This document shows, one piece after another, positions 39,001 through 48,449 of a stretch of DNA of 64,000 nucleotides (its first letter is position 1; each line of letters starts with the position of its first letter). The notes beneath the pieces were generated by a model, which saw only the letters and a list, made by a program, of their open reading frames with translations, did not search any database and was not told the DNA's origin. The DNA is taken from contig JBAJFE010000025.1 of assembly GCA_037903355.1 (NCBI GenBank), forward strand, positions 806,001-870,000. Reading direction: 5' to 3'. Both the position numbers and the translations under genes were made by a program. Source of the stretch: Trichuris trichiura. Lineage: Eukaryota > Nematoda > Enoplea > Trichinellida > Trichuridae.

Positions 39001-39381
39001 TACAAACAGAGAAAAGCAATAGATAGGACATGCGTACAAAGCAAAATTGCTTTACCGGAGAACAACCGCGCCTGCAGAGTTGCATTCTTTTCCGTCATGC
39101 AGCTCACCATTTCCAACAATCCAGCAACCACAAAACTCAAGTTATCTCCCGTATTGTGGCTTTTCAGGAAAGCGATATTTCTTCCCATTACCCGTACTGT
39201 GAAAGGCAGCAATGTGTCTTCACTGGATGCATCTTCACCTTCTACAGAAAAAAAGAAGGTTACAAACCGGCAAAGTTAGCCTGCAAAGCAACGGAAACTC
39301 ACCAGATAGAGTACATAAATGCTCCATCTCGGAAAACGTTGTATCATCGCCGCTTTCATTCTGACGCGAAACGTCACCCAT
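33054..39381 (-). CDS. HRI-like eIF2-alpha kinase (EIF2AK1 type)
   Basis: Stress kinase predicted to phosphorylate eIF2-alpha and lower translation. Fourteen exons: 39381-39303, 39241-39056, 38999-38971, 38918-38811, 38584-38414, 36847-36767, 36711-36575, 36523-36316, 36255-36159, 33932-33826, 33698-33501, 33441-33304, 33248-33153, 33101-33054. They sum to 1683 nt, exactly 560 aa plus stop, with all phases matching. The N-terminal helical region resembles that of HRI. Kinase motifs: [16 protein letters not shown] (P-loop), VYALKK (catalytic Lys), [11 protein letters not shown], a Ser/acidic insert (exon 36523-36316), [52 protein letters not shown] (activation loop to APE), [24 protein letters not shown] and the short C-terminus favour HRI over PERK or GCN2. 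The helix-C position usually REVK reads RGVK. Intron 5 looks like GC-AG. The acceptor at 36255 could instead be 36276. Confidence 0.9.
34436..35689 (+). mobile_element. hAT-type DNA transposon relic with 8-bp target duplication
   Basis: The element spans 34444-35681. Its ends are inverted: CAGTGTTTCTCA at the left and its complement TGAGAAACACTG at the right. Both sides carry the direct 8-mer CTCTAGAT (34436-34443 and 35682-35689), the size typical of hAT insertions. The central TA fits the nnnTAnnn site preference known for the Buster group. On the plus strand, about 35327-35497 encodes the hAT C-terminal dimerisation region ([20 protein letters not shown], then [16 protein letters not shown]). 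Upstream, [18 protein letters not shown] also fits. At least one frameshift near 35310 and the short length make it a non-autonomous, inactive copy. It sits in intron 9 of the HRI-like kinase gene. Confidence 0.9.
35883..36109. repeat. 161-bp near-perfect palindrome (fold-back element) with 13-bp flanking direct repeats
   Basis: Positions 35894-36054 form a long hairpin. The left arm starts ATCACTACTTTATA and includes TTTCTTGCCCGTTGATGGG; the right arm is its complement, ending TAAAGTAGTGAT. The arms are about 75 bp with few mismatches around an 11-base centre (TGGAACTTCCG). The 13-mer CGTATCTTGTTAT occurs at 35883-35895, overlapping the arm edge, and again at 36097-36109, about 42 bp beyond the right arm. 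These may be a target duplication of a slightly larger insertion. It is intronic in the HRI-like kinase gene. Confidence 0.85.
37845..38100. mobile_element. 240-bp hAT-type MITE with 8-bp target duplication
   Basis: The element spans 37853-38092. The right end is CGTTGAGAAACACTG and the left end CATAGTTTCTCAACC is its slightly mutated inverse. Flanks are CTCTAACA (37845-37852) and CTCTAAGA (38093-38100), a 7/8 matching duplication with the same central TA as the larger hAT copy at 34436-35689. The interior is rich in CCAGGGCCC-like blocks and has no coding potential. It lies in intron 5 of the HRI-like kinase gene (36848-38413). Confidence 0.85.
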
Positions 39382-40107
39382 TTACGACAGGCAAACAGAT
39401 CAGCCCTGAATGAAGCAACGACACTTAAGGCGGCGTTGGCACTCCGGCGTTCTGAAACAATGAACTCGGACAATCAAGCCATAAAACAATACTGCCAAAA
39501 AGTCAAACTCTCAACAAGCTAACCACCAAACACAACGCAACACGCAAAAGTGATCTATTCGGTTACCCCACTAAAATGACAAGCAAGCACGTACTTGTTA
39601 ATTACAGTACGATTACAATGACGGAGCTCTTACAGAATCATTTCGTAATTTCGCATATTGCAAACTGTATGTGAAAACAGTTTAAATTGTTTCAACTCGA
39701 TTATTTAAAAATATAGCTGGAAACGAGTAGTAAAAATCGCGTTAAAATTTTTCAGGTTGTTTGTACCTTAGGCAAAGGTTGTGGCGGCTTCGCAATTCAT
39801 GGGTGAACAAAAGTTGCTTGCTTCAGCAGCGCAACGAGTAATCTTTCAGTAATTCGCGCTTTCTGTATTACTCCAGTTTTGACAAAAGTTGAATAGCTAA
39901 GTGATTGAACCCCCATTATTGCAGCCTTTCCTTAGCTGCATTATTTTGTAAAAGATCATTCGAGTTTATAGACACAACACTGCTCGTACGCTGCACTTAC
40001 TGCTGAAGGGAAGCTGGTTCGCCTGACCATAGCAGGGACAGGTGGATCTTTTCAGTTATCGGCCTCATCCCTAAAATACAAGTCGTAAATAAAAAAATAC
40101 GCAAATA
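39382..40107. other. upstream region of the HRI-like kinase
   Basis: No recognisable gene. It should contain the kinase 5' UTR and promoter, between its ATG (39381) and the Tigger relic. Nothing specific is identified. Confidence 0.4.
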
Positions 40108-41285
40108 CAATCGGTCCTCGTTATTCGCGGTTAATTCGTCTCGGATTTTGAGCCCTACACAGCGTAAAGTTGAATTCGGCGTTATATAGGCTACCCTATG
40201 AAAAAGGCTAAATAGCTTATATTCTAGCCCCGTATTTCGTCCTGCTTCCTTGAATTCCTTCCGGAACGATTATGATACTTAATGATCCTTCGAAACTTGG
40301 TACTACGGAATCTAGCCACGAGATAATGACCTCAATGAGACTGCGCTTGTCCGATGGGCTTAGCCATCGGAGTCCAGGCCGTTAGATATAAGAAAAGCTG
40401 AAACTAAAATTTTCTTTCTCTAAACTAGCGGGAAACGCCTTGCTAAGCGATGTACTGGTGAGCGGACTGGGTACACAGCAGGAGAAATATAAAATACACA
40501 AGCGCACTTAAGCATAAATAGTGAACATCACGCAGAACATATCCACATAGAACAAAGAGTCTGCGGCAGAAACGTTTGAGGCATCAGGAATCAATTTACT
40601 CACTTTCTGTAGGTGGGCGCAGATCTACTGGAGAACGCCCAGTTTTCAAGTTTCTTGAACTTGTTGGTGGCAAAGCTTCTAGCCTTAAAATGTTAGTGTC
40701 CGCAGCTACCAGTGTTTTAATTAAAAACATTGTTATAGGGAATTGTAACTGCCTTCTCTTCGCTTGATCAAATAAGTCTTGTAGCGGCTTTAACGAAGCC
40801 GTTATTCCTCGTGTAACCATGATGTGACCCTCCACGAATGGATCGTATTCAGCAATCATATCCTTTAGGACCTCAGCTTGCCGGAAAATACTGGGAAGCT
40901 TTTGCAGCATCCAACCTGAGGGTGTCTGAGCGTCTGTATCTTCCATAACGTTGTCGTCGCTGCCCGTTGGTCATTGCATCAGTTCTTCGAGTTCCTTGTT
41001 GGTGAACGGTTCTCCACAATATTCTATGTGCTCCCTGATTTCGTCTTCTATCATGTAAGAGAAACCTTCACCTCCCAACTCTTTGGCAATATTCACTAAG
41101 TCCATGACCACCTCCTCATCGAGGGCACCTAACTCCTCGCATTCACTGACTGGGTGTTCCCAAAAACCAGCAACCACTGACTGTTCTAGGCTTTAACTCG
41201 TGTACCGCCGGGCAAAAGATGATGGCACCATTTCACGCCGGACAAACTGCGCTGTAATAAATCCGCAGACAACGAGGGCCGACTG
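40108..41285 (-). mobile_element. Tigger/pogo-type (Tc1-mariner superfamily) transposon relic
   Basis: Ends are inverted: CAATCGGTCCTCGTTATTCG at the left, and on the complementary strand of the right end CAGTCGGCCCTCGTTGTCTG. TA dinucleotides flank both ends (40106-40107 and 41286-41287), the target duplication of this superfamily. On the minus strand, 41177-40596 encodes the C-terminal part of a Tigger/CENP-B-like transposase: EEVVMDLVNIAKELGG, IREHIEYCGEPFTNKELEEL, then, past an in-frame TGA, a segment with EVLKDMIAEYDPF and QFPITMFL. The DNA-binding and DDE catalytic parts are missing, so this is an internally deleted, inactive copy of a usually 2-3 kb element. Confidence 0.88.
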
Positions 41286-41458
41286 TATACTCTTCCAACA
41301 ATAAGTAAGACGCCTAAACTAGATATAACGTTGCTTTCGCGCTGAGTGCACGGCAATGCTACTTGAACCAGCGCTTAAACGAATCGTATGTTGTAGCTAG
41401 CGGAAAGTTATCGAGCGCCCAAAAACGCCAGAACCAATATGTAAACACATTTAAGGGT

Positions 41459-41669
41459 CCTGTCGGTTAAGCGCTCCACCGGCCGAAAAATGCAGGTTCT
41501 TCACTGGTATATACGCGGCCATCCAGTTTTGCCCTTACTGGCAGACATACCGATTATCCTATCCTGCTCTTACGTAAGGCTAAGCCAAAATGAAGCCTTA
41601 TGTTTAGGTTTAGGTTTAAGGAAGGGCAGAACAGGACAGCCAGCAAAGTTGCAGTATGCCATTAGGCCG
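41459..41669. repeat. dispersed repeat, copy 1
   Basis: Shares an ordered series of blocks with 44706-44920: TGTCGGTTA, AAATGCAGGTT, TTTTGCCCTTACTGGC, TAAGGCTAAGC (there TTAGGCTTACC) and GTTTAGGTTTAAG. Identity is moderate with indels, so these are old copies of one repeat family of at least 200 bp in the same orientation. Confidence 0.7.
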
Positions 41670-43290
41670 CACACACGACAAAACCATAACGTCCTCCAAC
41701 TTTTCCTAGAACATTACAGTGCGTCAACGTTAGTCAATATCAATAAGGGCAGAATCACTTTATGCAAATGAGCAACTTTGGTACGACGAAGGAAAGAAAA
41801 ATTTTCACTTAGCTGTTATAACAGACTTAAAATTTAACAGTTGCAAAAACAATACCGCTTAAGGGCAGTAATGATGAGGAAAAAATACAAGGATAGAAAG
41901 GCGACGACGATTTATTAATAACGGATGACGGAAAGGAAGGGGTTGACTATGCGGACAGCAATAAAAAAAAGAACATACGCAACGAACGGTGGGTGAGCTG
42001 TTGTTGCTGGCACGCTACGGAAGCTGGAATAGAGCGAACTACAAAAACGCTCATACATGGAAGAAAACGGAAACATAACGCGACGGGCATCTGCGCACAC
42101 TAGCGGATGTCGAACATGTATTAGCATAGATAACAAAGCTCTGCGGGAGCTTCAGACGCCTGTGCTCAAACCAACGATAAGCGATAAATTCTTGTATAGG
42201 CGAACGTGCAGTAATGGAACGACGATAGCATTACGGCAGGAAAAAGGATGTCGGAGTACGAAGTTGTGATTGTGATCAAGCAACGACCTTAAGTACACAA
42301 CAATCCAAACTGCGGAAACTGCCATAACAGAAATACTAATTCAGTCTTCGTAGGCTGCGAAGGAGACCTATGATAGCAACTGTAGAGTAACGAAGGTTGT
42401 TCGAAAGGCTTCGTATCCAAGCGAAACGTAAGTTTTATTTTGTGGCTTCAATCACCGGCAACAAGTGCAGCCATTGCACTTTGCAGTTTGCGACATAAAA
42501 CCTGTAGGCACAACGTCATATGCACCGCGTGAACTCCATAGTTCCACTGCTACGATGAAATTCAACCCGGTGCATGCGATGTTGCGCACAGTGTAATGCC
42601 AACCGTGACGGCTAGATGGTCGGATAGCGAACCCTCCTGCATAACGCCAGTGCAGGCTAATGGATCTATTCCAATAGAAGACATGGCATTCCTTAAAAAA
42701 CAACGCTTCAAGTTAGACGCCATTAGCAGGGTCACGAAAGACAACACGTCTTCTTCAACGCTGTTGTAGCACAAAGGCGACATGAGCTGCAATCAAGTAC
42801 CGTCAAGATGAAGTTAATAACGCATTGTCACGTATACGATGATGACGAGTTCGTTTCGCAGCTTACCGGAATTCATTCTTTCCTGCAACGTACGCAATTA
42901 ATACTGTCAGGGGACGACTAAGTCGGTCAACTTGAATAATAGTGAATCATAAGTTTGCAAATAGCGGCGGATGATGTCAGCAATAAGGTCCGTTGCTGCC
43001 AGTGGGTGTAGGTGATATTCTCAGCTTCGCCTAAGCGATAAGCACTGCACTGTTTCCTTGCTAACATTACAGTGTCTATCGTTTAAGCGAGGTAGAGAGG
43101 ATGAAGAAAAGTAAGCCGTCAAAGACTGGTTCTTCTTCCACAGCGACCGACGTAGGCGAAGCTGGCGGGTTACAATTTTGAAGAATCGCCCTATAACCAA
43201 CCGAACGCTGCGATTCTATTAGCAAAAATAGACAAAAGTGAAATGGATGTCAACGGTTGATACGACTCAAAGATGACGCTTTCAGATAGC

Positions 43291-43424
43291 AACGAACGGA
43301 AATGACTAACGCTTCTATGGCAAATTCGCAGTATGGCACAACGTCATTGAATATTGAATAAGCGTTTGAACTTTTGTGAATCATCGGAATGAAAAAGGCT
43401 GCAGCGATAAGTACGCTACTTTGC
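43291..43424. repeat. diverged direct repeat, copy 1
   Basis: Matches 44494-44630 in order: CGAACGGAAATGACTAA, CATTGAATATTGAATAAGC, GAACTTTTGTGAATCATCGG, ATGAAAAAG, then a CGATAAGT block. The copies are about 1.2 kb apart in direct orientation. Confidence 0.7.
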
Positions 43425-44493
43425 CGCCGAAATTGACGCTGATTGTTAGAAGCTCCTCAGCCAAAAGAAGTCTTCAAATCGAGGAGAGGCTGAAGTTCAA
43501 ACCGTTATACTTTACCGATTTTTCAAAGCAGCTTGATTACCTTTTTATAGCTAATATCTGAAGTGTGCATTCCTTTAAATGTAAGTAGCTGCTCGCTGAG
43601 TCATACGGAAGACGAAAGGCCTAGCCGGAACTTGGAAGTAGGAAGGCGGGAACCAGGACAAAACCAAAGGATGGATGACAATGACAACCCCTCCCAACCG
43701 TTGCTACATAATTTAATTTGCTCCAACTCCCGCATTTTTGAAATCTACCATTTTTCCCCACCGTGCAGGGGGAACAATAGAGATAAATGAAGATCTAAGG
43801 GAAGCTAAGTTGAGAAGGCTGATAAAAAATAACAAGGAAGAAGACCCATCGGTCTGGCGGTAGAAGGTTCAAGCTTAAGGAGCACTGAGTTAAAGGCATG
43901 CAGTTTAACTAGTAAAGACATGCAGTACCAACACTTACAGAAGTTGTTCATACGGGGCCTGTCGGAATAACGCCTGCCTTAACAGACGCGAGGACATTAT
44001 TGACCCTGCAGTGTCGGCGTTCATGATATCGTTCGCTTTATTGCATATCTAATGAGTGTCGCCGTTTGATGAATCAACCGTAATTAAAGAGGGGGCGTAG
44101 CGACGAGCAGCTATGCAGTTGTTGTTGTATAAGATGGCTTTATTCACGCTGTCTATATTCTTACAATTGCTACCTTTAATGGTCGCAACCTTGCAACATG
44201 CTTAGACAGCAAACGGGTCTTAAGAAAGATGTGATACCCTAACCCTTTCCGCACTAAACAGGCTGAGTATGAGCCTATAACTAAGCTGAGCGCTGCGGAA
44301 AAAGTGCTTGCGGTGAACCGCCTCAGCTGCCTCAGACCATATAGAAAATATCGGCTTAGGTGGAGGGTTGGCAAGCTAAAGCTTAAAAAACACTGAGTTA
44401 TAAAGTTCTAAGTTTTGTCAGCAAAGTCAAACAGCACTTATACTTACTGAAATGGCTGACGCAGCTTTCACTGTTGGCACCAACCACCACAAG

Positions 44494-44630
44494 CGAACGG
44501 AAATTACTAATGCTGCTGCGTGAGAGTTCATGATATCGTTCAAGTTCATTGAATATTCAATAAGCACTCGAACTTTCGTGAATCATCGGCATGAAAAAGA
44601 AGGGGTGAAGCAATAAGTGCGTTTTCTTGT
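44494..44630. repeat. diverged direct repeat, copy 2
   Basis: Partner of 43291-43424, with GAATATTCAATAAGCAC and GAACTTTCGTGAATCATCGG. It directly precedes copy 2 of the other repeat (44706-44920), so the two blocks may belong to one longer element. Confidence 0.7.
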
Positions 44631-44705
44631 AACTTTAACGTTTCTGGCTATATTCATGAACTACTATCTATGTTATACGAAGGGAATTAATAAGCTGTTT
44701 ATGGT

Positions 44706-44920
44706 CTTGTCGGTTACGCACCACTGCCGTGTGCGAAATGCAGGTTTCTTTCCTGCAGTCATGCCGCTATCTTTTTTTGCCCTTACTGGCGAACGTTCCA
44801 GCTACCTTACTCTGCTTTCAGCTAAACTTAGGCTTACCTAAAAGTAGACAACAAGTTTAGGTTTAAGCTTAAGTAAAAGCGGATCGAGATGGTGAGCAAA
44901 TTTACAGTACGACGGATGGG
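44706..44920. repeat. dispersed repeat, copy 2
   Basis: Partner of 41459-41669, in the same orientation, with the blocks TTGTCGGTTACGCACC, GCCCTTACTGGCGAAC and GTTTAGGTTTAAGCTTAAG. Confidence 0.7.
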
Positions 44921-46626
44921 GTGCGCTATAGGCAAAAGTGGTTTTTGCCTTCTCATTTCACTATGAAAAGCAAATATAGCGAATACAGCGTTTTTCTTCG
45001 TTGGAAAAAAACCCTGTTAGCAAATTAATTAATTACTGCGCTATGCGTTCGCAGTCATCACGATAATCCAAAATGCTTTAAATAATTGATGCTCAGGTTA
45101 GCAGTCACCAAACACCTGCAGTCTATACTTCTTGTTAACCAATGAAAATTCGACAATAGTCATTTTTGCACTTTGCTGCCGCTGCGAGCGGCTGCGCCAG
45201 CGCCGGATGCCTACAGTGACACTGCAGTTACTCACTTTGGGAATTCGCGGTCACCACTGAAAATGTTTCGGATATGTGGAATTCAGCTGCGCCTTTAGTG
45301 TCAATTCAGGTAGATTGAGTTGTTGCGCCACTCTGAATGACTGCGGAATTTTAGTGTTGTCAAGAAGAAGAAAAGCCGAATAAGTCCGTTTTGACGAGCG
45401 TACACTGCATTCATTTGAAGCATTTAGGTAATAAGGCGCAAAACGGAAAAGGATTATGAAGACCAGCGCAGCGGAGAGTGGCAAAAAAATAACTTTAAAC
45501 GACTTAACCCAAGGTACGTTCGCAATTCACGAGGCACTTCTTGGCAGACTTACTTAGCACCCTTGTTTAGGCTACTGAAAATGTACTCTGATGGTTTAAC
45601 ACATCGCCTGTAAAACACATCGGTTCTGCAGAAACACGAAAGCGAACAATTGCTGAATACTATATAACGGTTTTTTATGCAACAGTTTCAATAAAGCTGA
45701 AAATTCCATTTACTTCTATTGATCCCTTATGGTTGTATAAACATTTCGCCAAAAACTATTTCAGTACATCTTCATTAAAACACTATTCTGCGGCATAAAC
45801 TTAGTATCGCAGTTATATTCCATTGCACGAATGTCGTTCATGTAGCCTTCGTGCAAATGGGGGGCATAAAATAGCACCAAGCATTTTCGCGGCGGTAACC
45901 CCTGGCCATAGAAGCGCAGAGTGAAGAATAAAACTGGCAAATGGGATTTAGGCATTGCGTAAATTTAATTTTGTGCACTATTTTTAGCAGGGTGCGTAAC
46001 TACCGCTGCTAAGTACGCGTCGAATTCTCGAGTTAGTAGTGTTTCAAGTTTTTAAAACGGAACAATTCATTATTGTCCGATACTACGATAGCTAACTTTC
46101 AAGCGTTAAAAATCAACGAAATGGTATACACGAAGGGGTTAGATAGAGCGTACTGTAAGACCAGGAAACCAAGTGAACCTGAAAATCTTATACACATCAA
46201 AAATCGTCGAAGTATAGCGCAGGTTTTAACGAACTTTAAACTTCACTGTCTCTGCGTGCTGGAATTTTTGTCTACTGTTCATTCTGGCCAGCTGCCGGCG
46301 CAGGAAGCGCCTGCGTCAGCAGTAGCTGCCAAGATGGTTTACGCTTTTGGTAGTCTAGCGGAAGTTCATCTTGGCGCACGGCAATTGGTTGTCATTGTCG
46401 CTTAACATTGCATAAAGCACCTCTGCTTTCTTCGCCCTCTCAAACTGGCTGAAATACTCCAATGGCATTTCCAATGATCAACAGGTTGCAGTTCAGGGCA
46501 TAAAGCGCAATGGTAAAGCGCGCTTATTAGGCCTTCTACTTCATATAAAAATGATTGTTCTTTGCAGATCGTCAAGCGGCTGAAGAAAACAAAGGTGTTC
46601 TGTTGGCATCTAGCCTTGATTTAACT

Positions 46627-47000
46627 GAACTTGGGAGAACTGAACTAACAGTATGCTAACCCAATCGTCGCAATAATTTTGGTCTCAATGCTCTTTTTTA
46701 GACGACTACATAAAATTTTCCCTTCGCCGACGCATGCTGAAAGCATTTAACAGTGTCCCATATATGATAAGAAGCTTTATTTTCATGAAAGCATCCGCTT
46801 AGGCATATAATCAAAATCTAGCAAAACTGAACTTGGGTAAACTGGATTGATAGCACGTTATTGCAATGTCGACAATAACGGTACACTAAATGCTCGTTTT
46901 TTAGATGAGCGCATAAAAGTTTTCTTTCGCCGATTCATGCTGAAACAATTGAAAATCGTACTGTATATGGAAGCTTAATTGTAATGAAAGCAACTGCAAA
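46627..47000. repeat. diverged tandem duplication, about 200-bp unit
   Basis: Two adjacent units (about 46627-46802 and 46828-47000) share in order AACTTGGG, the GTCG...AATAA segment, CTTTTTTAGAC (TTTTTTAGATG), CATAAAA, TTCGCCGA, CATGCTGAAA and ATGAAAGCA, with an offset of about 200 bp. Confidence 0.7.
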
Positions 47001-47564
47001 GATGTACAATTCGCCGAACACTATTCAGCCGACAATAATTACTGCAATACTTGCAAACCCATTGAAATAAAAGGTCTTCTACTTACGGGGCCATTGAATT
47101 GCACAAACAAAATGTGCCTCGCTGCTGCTGCTGCGCGCCGATCATACCGTAAAACTGAGCTTGACGAAATGTGCTCCGTTATCTTTTCCCTATCCAATCC
47201 AAATCCAACCATTCTTCTACTCACTGAAATTGATGTAATCTTCCGCTGCGCAGCGAAAAAGAGTTTGCTGTAACAAAATATTAACAAACTGGGTCAAAGG
47301 ACCCAGAGCGGCATATACTTGTTGCGTTATGACGAAATGAATGCCAATAATGGCAGCAGCAAACAAAATTACTGTAAGGCATAACAAATGAACAGTGTTT
47401 AATCTGCGGAGGGAAAGTGCATCAAAACTTGATCAATTTGGTACAATTGAAAACAAAAAGGTACAACAACTTCATGAAGCGATCAGTGGATTAGAGTGTG
47501 GGCAGCAGAGTTATTTCCTTCTCTCTTATTATCGTTACTATTGTCGTCACCATTGCTGGAAAGG

Positions 47565-48449
47565 TTAATCCGCGAATGTATCGGCCAGTCTTTTCATAGG
47601 CTCGCTCCAATTGCGAACCTCATCCCAGTCAATGTCCGAACCCGTCGAAGATAGTGACGAGAGACTTCCAACCGACTGCGCGTCTTCTTCGTTGCAATAA
47701 ACGCGCAGCTCATCAAAAGGGGGCACCAATGGGTCCCTGTCGGCATCACGGAGTTTGTCTTTGATGAAGTCCCCAAGATGACCTATAACACGAAAGAAAT
47801 ATTTACGCTCATCACCGAGTAAAGCTTGTTCAACCTTCTCTCGGCCTTCTGGGTGCGTCACCATTGGGCATTCTCATGACTGGATCATCTTCTATTGGTA
47901 AGATGGGTTTTCGAAGAGCCGCAATATTGTACGTATCTTGGTCTTCTTCGCCACCACCTTCTTCGGCATAGTTAATAATATTTTCCCGTATGTCGTCATC
48001 AGGACCAACAAGCGGCACCGGACGACGACGACGACGTGAATAGACAACAAGGATGAGAACAAGAACTAGAAAAAGGAACACTATTGCATATAACTTCGTC
48101 ATTGGTACGTGATTAACATTCTTACCTATCAAAGCTAAAAGAGTGATGAGAATTGCTGCAACAGCGCCGCTCGTTATGCCAACATACTTGGCAGCTAATG
48201 GTCGACTACACCTTAGCTGACCGTCTTGATAGTAGTGGCTTGTATCCGGAGGGCACGTGCAAAAAGGTCCTTTCCAAAAATTAACGCAGACTAGGGGACT
48301 TGAGCAGTATCCGGGCAGTGAATCACATGTGAGCAAAGCGTCGCAGCCAGGTTTCACGTCCCAATGGTCGTCTATTTTTGCATACTCTGTCTCTTGCTCC
48401 TTGATCAAAGGTAGCCAGTATTCGTTGAAGGCAACTTCCTGAATGCAAC
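47565..48449 (-). other. cadherin exons for last EGF, transmembrane helix and catenin-binding tail
   Basis: Three exons. 48449-48126 holds EGF 3 (YCSSPLVCVNFWKGPFCTC) and the start of the membrane helix (SGAVAAILITLLALI). 48065-47835 completes it (LVLILVVYS), followed by a stop-transfer RRRRR and the p120/beta-catenin region (INYAEEGGGEEDQDTYNI). 47782-47565 has GDFIKDKL, DPLVPPFDELRVY, SVGSLSSLSSTGSD and WSEPMKRLADTFAD, ending at TAA. EGGGEED and GSLSSLSS are the signatures of beta-catenin-binding classical cadherins. The introns are 52-60 bp. The acceptor of the middle exon could be 15 bp upstream without loss of frame. Confidence 0.9.

Larger units (their letters stand above)
41286..47564. 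other. gene-free, repeat-rich intergenic region
   Basis: No gene recognised between the Tigger relic and the cadherin stop codon. Several diverged duplicated blocks are listed separately (41459-41669 with 44706-44920; 43291-43424 with 44494-44630; 46627-46802 with 46828-47000). Open frames at 42452-42792 (minus) and 46073-46405 (plus) have no family motifs. The region adjoining 47565 is the cadherin 3' UTR and downstream flank. Confidence 0.45.

Noticed and set aside
42452..42792. Overlapping minus-strand ORFs
   Set aside because: No domain motifs, no splice context, inside a repeat-rich stretch.
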